From positions 23,654 to 87,653 of the forward strand of contig NZ_JACAAX010000026.1 in the NCBI RefSeq assembly GCF_013377085.1: DNA of 64,000 nucleotides, written 5' to 3'. Below the pieces are notes generated by a model. The model was given only the letters and a program-made list of their open reading frames with translations, did not search any database and was not told the origin of the DNA. Position 1 is the stretch's first letter. Every line of letters begins with the position of its first letter. Made by a program: the position numbers and the translations under genes. Source of the DNA: Rhodoplanes sp. (GTDB lineage: Bacteria > Pseudomonadota > Alphaproteobacteria > Rhizobiales > Xanthobacteraceae). Below are positions 56,831 through 64,000 of the stretch, in pieces.

Positions 56831-58225
56831 ATGACCAGCCTCGACTTCGGCGTGCACGTGGCGCGGCTGCGCACCGCCGCCGGCCGGGTGACGGCGGCCT
56901 GGGACCGCATCGGCCGCGTCTTGAAGGGCTTCATGCCGGCGCGGCTGTATGCCCGCACGCTGCTGATCATCATCGCCCCGATGGTGATCCTGCAGTCGGT
57001 CGTCGCCTTCGTGTTCATGGAGCGGCACTGGAACACGGTGACGCGCCGCCTGTCGGCCGCCGTCACCCAGGACATCGCCGCGCTGATCGACGTCTACCGA
57101 TCCTATCCGCAGGACGCCGACCAGGCGACGCTGCGGCGCATCGGGTTGGAGCGCCTCGGCCTCGTCGTCGACGTGCTGCCCGGCACCGCGCTGCCGCCGG
57201 TCGGTCCAAAGCCGTTCTTCTCGCTGCTCGACCAGGCGCTCTCCGAGGAGATCCGCAAGCAGATCGGGCGACCGTTCTGGATCGACACGGTGGGGCGCTC
57301 GTCGCTGGTCGAGATTCGCATCCAGCTCGACAGCTCGGTGCTGCGCGTGTTCGCCCGCCGCAACGCCGCCTATGCGTCGAACTCGGAGATCTTCCTGTTG
57401 TGGATGGTGGGCACCTCGCTGGTGCTGATCACCATCGCGATCCTGTTCCTGCGTAATCAGATCCGCCCGATCCTCAGGCTCACCGAGGCGGTGGAGAGCT
57501 TCGGCAAGGGTCGCGACGTGCCGAATTTCGGGCCACGCGGCGCCCAGGAGGTGCGGCGCGCCGCGATCGCCTTCATCGAGATGAAGCGCCGCGTCGAGCG
57601 CGCCATCGAGCAGCGCACCACCATGCTGGCCGGCGTCTCGCACGATCTGCGCACCGTGCTGACCCGCTTCAAGCTGGAGCTGGCGCTGCTGGGCGACGCG
57701 CCCGAGCTCGACGCCCTCAAGAAGGACGTCGACGAGATGGCCCGCATGGTCGAGGCCTATCTGGCTTTTGCCCGCGGCGACTCCGGCGAGCAGGCCGAGC
57801 CGACCGACATGGGCGCCTTCCTGGACGAGCTGAAGGCCGATGCCGAGCGGCACGGCCACCGCACCAGCGTCGCCTTCCACGGCTATCCGGTCGTCACCGT
57901 GCGGCCGCACGCGTTCCGCCGCTGTCTCGCCAATCTGGTGTCGAACGCCGCCCGCTTCGCCGTCGAGATCGCCATCACGGGCCACCGCGATCACCGCTGG
58001 CTGACGCTCACGGTCGACGATGACGGCCCCGGCATTCCGGCGCATCTGCGCGACGACGTGTTCAAGCCGTTCCTGCGCCTCGACGACGCGCGCAACCAGG
58101 ACGAAGGCGGCACCGGCCTGGGGCTCGCCATCGCCCGCGACATCGCCCGCTCGCACGGCGGCGACATTTCGCTCGGCGACAGCCCCCTCGGCGGCCTGCG
58201 CGCGACGGTGCGAATTCCAGTGTGA
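56831..58225 (+). CDS. Sensor histidine kinase (EnvZ-like), partner of PetR
   Basis: A 464-residue membrane kinase. Transmembrane helices are near residues 43-63 and 186-208, enclosing a periplasmic sensor of about 120 residues. A HAMP region (RNQIRPILRLTEAVESFGKG) leads to the phospho-acceptor His271 in MLAGVSHDLRTVLTRFKLEL. The ATP-binding domain has the N box LANLVSNAARFA, G1 in VDDDGPGIPAHLRDDVFKPF and G2 in GTGLGLAIARDIARSHGG. The final 46 codons (58087-58225) are duplicated at 63789-63927 with three base differences. The peptide cluster begins directly after its stop. Confidence 0.95.
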   Translation: MTSLDFGVHVARLRTAAGRVTAAWDRIGRVLKGFMPARLYARTLLIIIAPMVILQSVVAFVFMERHWNTVTRRLSAAVTQDIAALIDVYRSYPQDADQATLRRIGLERLGLVVDVLPGTALPPVGPKPFFSLLDQALSEEIRKQIGRPFWIDTVGRSSLVEIRIQLDSSVLRVFARRNAAYASNSEIFLLWMVGTSLVLITIAILFLRNQIRPILRLTEAVESFGKGRDVPNFGPRGAQEVRRAAIAFIEMKRRVERAIEQRTTMLAGVSHDLRTVLTRFKLELALLGDAPELDALKKDVDEMARMVEAYLAFARGDSGEQAEPTDMGAFLDELKADAERHGHRTSVAFHGYPVVTVRPHAFRRCLANLVSNAARFAVEIAITGHRDHRWLTLTVDDDGPGIPAHLRDDVFKPFLRLDDARNQDEGGTGLGLAIARDIARSHGGDISLGDSPLGGLRATVRIPV

Positions 58226-58232
58226 GCGGGGC
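58087..58232 (+). repeat. Direct repeat of kinase 3' end, copy 1
   Basis: A 146-bp segment (last 46 codons of the kinase plus 7 bp) recurs in the same orientation at 63789-63934, offset 5702 bp, with 3 mismatches. The pair brackets the peptide/radical SAM cluster. Confidence 0.97.
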
Positions 58233-58509
58233 GCTTGCCGGTCTTCGCCGCCGACGGCGAGGTAAGTCCGCGTCCGCCGATCCGGGCGTGCGCGGCGGCA
58301 TAGTCGAACTCCAATCTGCTTGCAGTAGTCTTGACGTCGAGCCGGGCTAGTCTGCAACGGGGGCGATTCGGCTGCATGACAGCGGTCGTTCGACGTCGAC
58401 GGATGGGGTGGTGATCCGACTTCACGACTTGAAAAAGTCATTAGATATGATATGCTTAACAACGCTGAAGTGTCATGGACGATTTGCAGTATCATCGAGG
58501 AGACGTATC
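58226..58509. other. 284-bp leader of the peptide cluster
   Basis: Visibly more AT-rich than the surrounding DNA near 58430-58510. It contains a candidate sigma70-type promoter and a small GACTT-GAAA-AAGTC hairpin (58426-58439). No gene is supported. Confidence 0.5.
58429..58456 (+). promoter_or_regulatory. Candidate promoter of the peptide cluster
   Basis: TTGAAA (58429-58434), 16-bp spacer, TATGCT (58451-58456), 54 bp upstream of the peptide start codon, in a local AT-rich patch. Confidence 0.4.
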
Positions 58510-58779
58510 ATGCATACGCAGATCGACTCTCGGCCCCTGACGACTCCGGATGTGAATTTCGAGAACAGCCTTCTGGGAGTCTCAGCTCTCGCGTCGAAGA
58601 TGAAAGAGAAGGCCGATCGCATCACTGCAATCGATCGCGACGCCCTTGTGAAACTCATCGACGCCGAACCAGTAGAACTCGGCGATGACCTGTCGCTTCG
58701 GGCGCTGCATGTTCTGGCCGCCGGGCGTTGCGGTGAGCATTGGGGATGTCGCGTGCGGACCGTGTCCGTGCCGGAATGA
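58510..58779 (+). CDS. Candidate precursor peptide of a radical SAM-modified RiPP
   Basis: An 89-residue peptide with no recognisable family. The ATG at 58510 follows GAGGAGA with a 6-bp spacer. The N-terminal 70 residues look like a helical, charged leader (LLGVSALASKMKEKADRITA, DRDALVKLIDAEPVELGDDL). The C-terminal 20 residues, AAGRCGEHWGCRVRTVSVPE, hold the only two cysteines (C-x5-C) and the only tryptophan, as expected of a core region. It is followed directly by maturase genes. A second, cysteine-rich reading of the 3' half exists in the +1 frame to 58879, so a frameshift or a longer peptide is possible. Confidence 0.6.
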   Translation: MHTQIDSRPLTTPDVNFENSLLGVSALASKMKEKADRITAIDRDALVKLIDAEPVELGDDLSLRALHVLAAGRCGEHWGCRVRTVSVPE

Positions 58780-58981
58780 CCGTGCCTGGGACGCGAGCCT
58801 TCTCGACGGCAGATCGCTCCTGAATTTCCGGGAGGTCGGGGAGTTGGTGCTGTCGGCGGCAAAAGACCGCGTCGCATAAGAAAACCGGGTGCCGGTTGAG
58901 ACGGAACTCGTTCGTGCGACTGCGCTGATTCCGCTGGAGATCGGCGCGGAGTTCGATCGTGTCACGAGCACGGAGGTTGGC

Positions 58982-60373
58982 ATGCCCGAGCTGAAGCTGA
59001 CCCGGCATTGGGCGATCGTGAAAACACCCTGCGAGTGGCTTCTGTGTGATTTCTCGCACGAGCGGCTTCTGTGGTTCTCGCTGGCGCCGGAAAATGCACT
59101 GGCTTTGGCATCTCTCGACGGTCGGACGTCGCGGCAGGACATCGCCGCCCAACTGGCAACCACCTTCAAGCTGAGAGAGCCACTGGCCCGGGTCATCGTC
59201 GACGAGACATTCAGTCGCTTCCGCCACTGTCTGGTCGCTGCGGGTGACGGCCCGCCGGAGCCGCCTCGTTTGCTCGACTGGCCGGAGGGGCTGGGTCTTG
59301 GACGCCTCGGGTTGGCCCGAGGCGCAGCGCCGGCGCAGATTTCGCTGATCTTGACCGATCAGTGCAACCGCGCTTGCCGATACTGCTACATGAACGCCAA
59401 GCACGTCGAAACCCCGGCCGATGGTCTCGACATTGCCCGCTTGGCCGCACTGGCAGACGAGGCCGCGACCCTCGCGGTGCAGTCCTTCGTCCTGACCGGC
59501 GGCGAGCCGATGCTGTTTCCCGAGAGCGTCGATCTGGTCAACGTGCTGCTGGAGCGCGGCTTCGACGTCCGCGTCACGACCAAGAATCGTTTCGACCTCG
59601 ATCGGCTCACCAAGGTGAACCGCCACAATCTTCACCTCGAGTTCTCGCTCGATTCCCTGGATCCGGTGCAGGTCTCGCACTTCACCGGAAGCGACAGCGC
59701 CTTTGCGGACGCAATGGCGCTCCTCGAGGGGCTGCGTGGCAGCGGCATTCCCTTCATCATCAAGATGGTGGTCGGCCGGCCGAACCTGTCCGCCGTCCGG
59801 CCGCTCATCGGCTTTGCCAAGTCCTGCGGAGCCGCTGCTCTCAACATCATCGAGTACGAGCCGAGCTTCGGTCGCAAGGACGATCATCTGCTGCTGACCG
59901 ACGCGGAGCGCGCCGCGTTGCGGGCCGGGGCGATCGCTCTCGCCGAGGAGGTCGGCCAGAAGGTCGAGCCCATCCTGCGCGATGGAATAGGCACGGATTA
60001 CCGCTGGCAACCGGCACCTGGTCGAGACGAGAGCACTCCAGGGGTTTACTGCGACCAGGGCATCCGCACCCTGACGGTTCTTCCGAACGGTGACGTGACC
60101 TGTTGCATCTCGCTGCCGATGTATCGTCAGGTTCGCGCCGACAACGTGTTCGAGCGCGGCATCTACGCCGTGTGGAACGAGTCGTCCGCCTATCTCGGGC
60201 TGGCCAATCCCGGACGCGACTCGATGGCCGGAACATCGTGCGAGACCTGCGACGATTTCGAGTATTGCAACTGGACCGGCCGCTGCCAGATGAAGACTCT
60301 GCAGTGGTACGGCGGCATGATCGGGCCGGATCGCGAATGCGCCCGCTACGTGGAGAATCGAACCGCCCGGTGA
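58982..60373 (+). CDS. Radical SAM/SPASM maturase with N-terminal PqqD-like RRE domain
   Basis: A 463-residue peptide-modifying enzyme. Residues 1-88 resemble a PqqD-type RiPP recognition element (LKLTRHWAIVKTPCEWLLCD, ALASLDGRTSRQDIAAQLAT, FSRFRHCLVAAG). The radical SAM 4Fe-4S motif is TDQCNRACRYCYMNAK (Cys128, 132, 135), with GGEP at 173-176. The C-terminal SPASM region has cysteines in GVYCDQGIRTLTVLPNGDVT, CCISLP and TSCETCDDFEYCNWTGRC, enough for auxiliary clusters. ATG 58982 is chosen because GGAGG lies 5 bp upstream; an open GTG start at 58889 is weaker. It overlaps the next gene as GTGA. Confidence 0.9.
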   Translation: MPELKLTRHWAIVKTPCEWLLCDFSHERLLWFSLAPENALALASLDGRTSRQDIAAQLATTFKLREPLARVIVDETFSRFRHCLVAAGDGPPEPPRLLDWPEGLGLGRLGLARGAAPAQISLILTDQCNRACRYCYMNAKHVETPADGLDIARLAALADEAATLAVQSFVLTGGEPMLFPESVDLVNVLLERGFDVRVTTKNRFDLDRLTKVNRHNLHLEFSLDSLDPVQVSHFTGSDSAFADAMALLEGLRGSGIPFIIKMVVGRPNLSAVRPLIGFAKSCGAAALNIIEYEPSFGRKDDHLLLTDAERAALRAGAIALAEEVGQKVEPILRDGIGTDYRWQPAPGRDESTPGVYCDQGIRTLTVLPNGDVTCCISLPMYRQVRADNVFERGIYAVWNESSAYLGLANPGRDSMAGTSCETCDDFEYCNWTGRCQMKTLQWYGGMIGPDRECARYVENRTAR

Positions 60374-61779
60374 CGACAGAGGCCGGGGCGGTCGGCCGAT
60401 GGGGCATGCTGGGGTCGATGTCGACCCGGTGTCCACTACATTGCGACTTTTGTTATCATCTCGGAAATCCCCCGGAAGTGATCACCGGGCGGATCGCGTC
60501 GCTGAAGACCCCGCACATGGTGCGCGAGCTCTGCCGGCAGATCGCCGCGGGAAACTATCCTGCGTTCGACGATCGCGTCGGCGAATATTTCGCAAATCCG
60601 CACATCCTCGACAATATCCGCGTCTTTCGTGAGTACTTTCCCGACGACCAGATCGACTTCACCACCAGCGGCTTCGGCCTCACCGAGGACCGGGTCGCGG
60701 CACTGGCCACCTTGCAGCCCGTGTTCCTGCAGGTCAGCCTGAACACGGCCGACGCGGCGACCCGCCGGCGGATAATGAAGGATCCGATGCCCGAGGTGGC
60801 GATCGCTGCGATCCGCCACCTCTGCGACTATCGAGTTCCGTTCTCCGGCACGATCGTCGCCTGGCCGGGGCTCGAGCTCGACGACATCGCCAACACGATC
60901 CGTTATCTCGACGCGCACCAAGCCGTCAGCATCAAGATCAATCTGCCGAGCTATACCCGGTTCTTCCCGATCTCGGAGGATTTCGACACGTTCGAGACCT
61001 GGAGCCGGCTGACCGAGTTGGTTCGCGGTCTTCGGCGCGAGGTCGCGACACCCGTCACCTGGGAGCCGTATTTTTTCGATGCCAGCCCGTTCGATGCGGT
61101 GGTCGTCGGCGTGGTGCGGAACTCGCCGGCGGCGCGGGCGGGACTGAGGCCGGGCGATCGCCTGTTGGAGATCGACGGAGAAACGGTCGTCTTTCTCGAA
61201 CAGGCGCGCCGGCTCTTGATTCGTCGCGATCTCGCTGACGACCGCCGTCGGTTGACGGTCGATCGCGACGGATGCGTCGTTTCGGTCGATCTGGTCGAAG
61301 AAGGCGGTCGTGATCACGACGACTATCCTCATAAGCCGCGCGGTCATTCGGCGGTTGGACGGATGTTCGGCGTCTTTCTGCATCAGGGTCTCGATCTCTT
61401 CGCGCTCGGCCAGGTCCGCCGGCGGCTGGCCGAACGGCCGGCGGGCCGGACGCTGTTGTTGACGTCCACCCTGCTGGCACCGCAGGTCGAGGCGCTGTTC
61501 GCCATGGCAGCGCCGCTGGGGCCGGGTGAGGTGACGGTCTCCGCCGCGCCCAACCGCTATTTCGGCGGCAATGTGATGATCGGCGATCTCCTGGTCGCAT
61601 CCGACATCGTCGAGGCGATCCGGTTGGACGAGGCCGCGCATGGAACGCCGGATCTGATCGTCGTGCCCGGATCGTCGTTCAACGACGGTCGCGACCTCGT
61701 CGGGGCACCGACGTCCGACATCGTCACCGCGACATCGGCCGAGGTGATGATACTTTCAAATGCGAGGATTCTCGTGTGA
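60370..61779 (+). CDS. Radical SAM protein with PDZ and DUF512-like domains
   Basis: A 469-residue protein with a short radical SAM core starting MSTRCPLHCDFCYHLGNPPE (Cys21, 25, 28). This is followed by strand/helix repeats such as DFTTSGFGLTEDRVAALATL and VFLQVSLNTADAATRRRIMK. Residues about 242-312 form a PDZ domain (AVVVGVVRNSPAARAGLRPG, DRLLEIDGETVVFLEQARRL). Residues about 318-465 resemble DUF512 (LFALGQVRRRL, TVSAAPNRYFGGNVMIGDLL, LIVVPGSSFNDGRDLVGAPT). Known DUF512 radical SAM proteins carry PDZ at the N-terminus, so the order here is altered. GTG 60370 overlaps the previous stop; ATG 60406 or 60418 are alternatives. Confidence 0.85.
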   Translation: MTTEAGAVGRWGMLGSMSTRCPLHCDFCYHLGNPPEVITGRIASLKTPHMVRELCRQIAAGNYPAFDDRVGEYFANPHILDNIRVFREYFPDDQIDFTTSGFGLTEDRVAALATLQPVFLQVSLNTADAATRRRIMKDPMPEVAIAAIRHLCDYRVPFSGTIVAWPGLELDDIANTIRYLDAHQAVSIKINLPSYTRFFPISEDFDTFETWSRLTELVRGLRREVATPVTWEPYFFDASPFDAVVVGVVRNSPAARAGLRPGDRLLEIDGETVVFLEQARRLLIRRDLADDRRRLTVDRDGCVVSVDLVEEGGRDHDDYPHKPRGHSAVGRMFGVFLHQGLDLFALGQVRRRLAERPAGRTLLLTSTLLAPQVEALFAMAAPLGPGEVTVSAAPNRYFGGNVMIGDLLVASDIVEAIRLDEAAHGTPDLIVVPGSSFNDGRDLVGAPTSDIVTATSAEVMILSNARILV

Positions 61780-61881
61780 GTGCGCCTTCGCTCCGGGTGC
61801 CCGCCGCGCGGATCGCTGAAGCCGGCTGTCGGGTCCGACGTCGGACTCGTCATGTTTCAGTCTGCAACGAGAGAAGGCCGC

Positions 61882-63702
61882 ATGTTCCGAACCGTGTTCG
61901 ACTGGTTCGAATCCCGCATACCGGCGTTTGCCGCCGAAGACCGGAAGCCGCCGCCTGCGGCATTCGGCGCCTTCGTGCTGTTCTATATGCGACCGGTCTG
62001 GCCCTGGCTCGCGATATTGTTCGTCTCTTCTCTCCTGCTCGCGTCGACCGAGTCGGGGCTCATCGTGGCGACCGGATGGTTCGTCGATCTCCTGGCCGGC
62101 ACGCGTCCGGAGTCGATCGGCAACGAGCGCGCCGTCGGCCTCGCTGCGGCGGCAGTCGTGGTGCTGATCTTGCGCCCCCTGGCAGTCTCCTTCAACGAAA
62201 CGCTCGTCAACCAGACCGTCTCTCTGCCGCTGACCATGCAGGTCTGTTGGCGTAGCCATCTCCATATCCTCGGACACGCCGTCGCCGATTTCCAGAACGA
62301 GTACGCCGGCCGCATCGCCGACCGCGTCAACCAGGTCGGACCGGCGCTGCGCTCGATCGCCCTGCAGACGCTCGATGCCGCCGTCTACGTTCTCGTCTAC
62401 GTCAGCGTGATCATCGTGGCCTTCTCGGCCATCAGCGGCTGGCTCGCCGTTCCGGTGCTGCTGTGGATCGCGGCCTGTGCCGGGGTCGCGCGCTGGTTCG
62501 TCCCTCGCCTTCTCGCCAATTCGATGCTCCGTGCCACGGCACAGTCCGGACTGTCCGGATGCATCGTCGACACCTACACCAACATCTTGACCGTGAAGCT
62601 CTTCGCTGGCCGCGAGGTCGAGTGCTCGGCGGTGCGAGGTGCCATGGTGGAGTATCTCACGACCTACCGGGCCGGCCTCCGGCTGCTGACCGCGGAATCG
62701 GTGCTGCTGGCCTTCGCCAACACGATGCTGCTCGTCGCTGTCGCCGCGATGGCGGCATGGCTGTGGTCGGTCGATCGCATCACACCGGGCGAGACGGCGG
62801 CGGGGCTGGCTCTGGTAATGCGGCTGTTCAGCTTGTCGGGGTGGTTCATACAGGAGATCCGGAGTTTCTTCGAGCAGATCGGCCTCGTCCGGGACAGCAT
62901 GCGGACCATCGCTCGACCGCACGCGCTCGTCGATCGTGCCGGCGCCGGAGATCTCGTGGTCTCGTCGGGTGAGATCGTGTTCGAGGCGGTTCGATTTCGC
63001 CATGGCTCCGGTCCGGTCGTGATCGACGGGCTAGATCTCGTCATCCGACCGGGCGAAAAGGTCGGCTTGGTGGGCGCATCGGGAGCCGGGAAGTCGACAC
63101 TGATCGCTCTTCTGCTGCGCCTCCACGACCGCGACTCCGGGCGCATCCTGATCGACGGACAAGACGTCGCGTCGGTCACGCAAGACTCGCTTCGGCGTCA
63201 CATCGGCATGGTTTCGCAGGATGTTTCGTTGTTCAATCGCTCGGTTCGAGACAACATTGCGTATGGCCGTCCGCTCGCGACCGACGCGGAGGTCGAAAAT
63301 GCGGCGCGGCTCGCGCGGGCCGACGCCTTCATCGATGCCCTGGTCGATGACGAGGGCCGCCGGGGCTTCGAGGCGCATGTCGGCGAGCGGGGCGTCAAGT
63401 TGTCCGGCGGACAACGTCAGCGGATCGCCATCGCACGGGCGCTGTTGAAGGATGCGCCCATTCTGGTGCTCGACGAAGCGACGGCGGCGATAGACTACGA
63501 GGCGGAAGCTGCCATGCGGGACGGACTCGCCGACCTGCTGCGTCGAAAGACCGTGATCGCGATTGCGCACCGAAAGTCGACGATCGCCGCTCTCGACCGC
63601 CTCGCCGTGCTCGACCATGGGCGGATCGTCGAGACCGGGACGCACGATGCTCTGGTCGCCAGCGGAGGCATCTACGCCGGTCTTTGGCACAACTCGCCTT
63701 AG
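61882..63702 (+). CDS. ABC exporter, fused membrane and ATP-binding domains
   Basis: A 606-residue half-transporter of the MsbA/peptide-exporter type, probably a homodimer. Six hydrophobic segments lie between residues 40 and 320 (PWLAILFVSSLLLASTESGL, LAAAAVVVLILRPLAVSFNE, VLVYVSVIIVAFSAISGWLA and others). The ATPase has Walker A GLVGASGAGKSTLIALLL, Q-loop MVSQDVSLFNRSVRDNIAYG, signature KLSGGQRQRIAIARALL, Walker B ILVLDEATAAID and switch VIAIAHRKST. No C39 peptidase domain is present, so leader removal must occur elsewhere. ATG 61882 follows AGAAGG. It probably exports the modified peptide. Confidence 0.9.
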   Translation: MFRTVFDWFESRIPAFAAEDRKPPPAAFGAFVLFYMRPVWPWLAILFVSSLLLASTESGLIVATGWFVDLLAGTRPESIGNERAVGLAAAAVVVLILRPLAVSFNETLVNQTVSLPLTMQVCWRSHLHILGHAVADFQNEYAGRIADRVNQVGPALRSIALQTLDAAVYVLVYVSVIIVAFSAISGWLAVPVLLWIAACAGVARWFVPRLLANSMLRATAQSGLSGCIVDTYTNILTVKLFAGREVECSAVRGAMVEYLTTYRAGLRLLTAESVLLAFANTMLLVAVAAMAAWLWSVDRITPGETAAGLALVMRLFSLSGWFIQEIRSFFEQIGLVRDSMRTIARPHALVDRAGAGDLVVSSGEIVFEAVRFRHGSGPVVIDGLDLVIRPGEKVGLVGASGAGKSTLIALLLRLHDRDSGRILIDGQDVASVTQDSLRRHIGMVSQDVSLFNRSVRDNIAYGRPLATDAEVENAARLARADAFIDALVDDEGRRGFEAHVGERGVKLSGGQRQRIAIARALLKDAPILVLDEATAAIDYEAEAAMRDGLADLLRRKTVIAIAHRKSTIAALDRLAVLDHGRIVETGTHDALVASGGIYAGLWHNSP

Positions 63703-63788
63703 GCAAGTCGAGGCGGTCGGAGCCCCGGCCCGACCGCCTCCAATGTTCGCTTTCGACCCAGCACGAACCACGCCTCGGCCTCGTCCGC

Positions 63789-63927
63789 CGCGCGCAACCA
63801 GGACGAAGGCGGCACCGGCCTGGGGCTCGCCATCGCCCGCGACATCGCCCGCTCGCACGGCGGCGACATCACGCTCGGCGACAGCCCCCTCGGCGGCCTG
63901 CGCGCGACGGTGCGAATTCCGGTGTGA
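63789..63927 (+). pseudogene. Duplicated 3' fragment of the sensor kinase gene
   Basis: In the frame RNQDEGGTGLGLAIARDIAR through DITLGDSPLGGL to the stop at 63925-63927 this is the last 46 codons of the kinase at 56831-58225, with a single residue change (Ser to Thr in DISLGD). It has no start codon, no catalytic histidine and no N box. It marks the distal boundary of the peptide cluster. Confidence 0.95.
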
Positions 63928-63934
63928 GCGGGGC
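63789..63934 (+). repeat. Direct repeat of kinase 3' end, copy 2
   Basis: Matches 58087-58232 in the same orientation with 3 differences over 146 bp. Homology stops 7 bp after the stop codon; the DNA beyond it (63935-64000) is unrelated to that after copy 1. Confidence 0.97.
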
Positions 63935-64000
63935 AGAACCGCAGCCGTAGCCCGGAAAGAGCTGACGAGACTGGGCAAGAATACGTCTTAGGCTGCGCGG

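Noticed and set aside
58889..58981. GTG start giving the RRE-radical SAM maturase 31 more residues
   Set aside because: ATG 58982 has a GGAGG site at ideal spacing and begins exactly where PqqD-like domains begin.
58655..60436. 593-codon minus-strand open frame opposite the radical SAM maturase
   Set aside because: No motif is visible. The plus strand has complete CxxxCxxC, GGEP and SPASM cysteines with a strong ribosome-binding site.
61756..63003. 415-codon minus-strand open frame opposite the ABC exporter
   Set aside because: It is rich in Arg, His, Asp and Gln, as typical antisense readings of GC-rich genes are, while the plus strand encodes a complete ABC exporter.

Overview
The window is a high-GC chromosomal segment from an alphaproteobacterium, most likely a member of the Hyphomicrobiales (Rhizobiales) near the Bradyrhizobium/Rhodoplanes branch. 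The evidence is the trpF-trpB-trpA-accD-folC order, a CcrM-type GANTC methyltransferase, a DUF721/DciA gene beside mutY, a petP-petR regulator pair, and several dispersed palindromic repeat families of the kind common in these genomes. I see no rRNA, tRNA, CRISPR array, transposase or integrase.

Layout. 1-5.3 kb: tryptophan operon end (trpF partial, trpB, trpA), then accD and folC on the plus strand. 5.3-15.6 kb: mostly minus strand, with pyrD, an orphan ParA-like ATPase, an M48 protease with lemA, a glycine-rich exported protein, smc, a DsbA-like thioredoxin and a DciA-like protein. 15.6-18.9 kb: mutY overlapping a RidA gene, aqpZ and a DUF3597 gene. 19.0-22.1 kb: an islet with a DUF1778/GNAT toxin-antitoxin pair and a cysteine-rich exported protein, bracketed by intact ccrM and a diverged second copy of the ccrM 3' end. 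22.4-30 kb: zinc metallopeptidase, moaB, a MarR-GNAT fusion, glycosyltransferase, PA0069-like radical SAM protein, rnhB and a GT39-like membrane protein. 30-35 kb: a four-gene MacB-type ABC operon with a cysteine-less thioredoxin-like protein, divergent from a DedA-type membrane protein. 35-44 kb: caspase-LprI protein, cell-wall amidase, cydAB, alkylsulfatase and a purine permease. 44-56 kb: RNase T2, rlmJ, csp, an outer-membrane protein, a pteridine-reductase-like SDR, uvrC, pgsA, moaD, moaE and ilvE. 55.2-58.2 kb: petP, petR and a histidine kinase.

The most interesting part is 58.2-63.9 kb. A short leader-like peptide gene is followed by a PqqD/RRE-radical SAM-SPASM maturase, a second radical SAM protein with PDZ and DUF512-like domains, and an ABC exporter. 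This reads as a candidate ribosomally made, radically modified peptide (RiPP) cluster. It lies exactly between the 3' end of the histidine kinase gene and a second, nearly identical 146-bp copy of that 3' end (3 differences). The toxin-antitoxin islet shows the same arrangement at ccrM with an older, about 10% diverged copy. Both islets therefore appear to sit at gene 3' ends with duplicated tails and without a visible recombinase.

Another unusual feature is in uvrC. A 176-bp palindromic element with perfect 28-bp inverted arms lies in frame inside the coding sequence and adds a proline/serine/glycine-rich loop of about 59 residues. At least five other dispersed palindromic repeat types occupy intergenic gaps.
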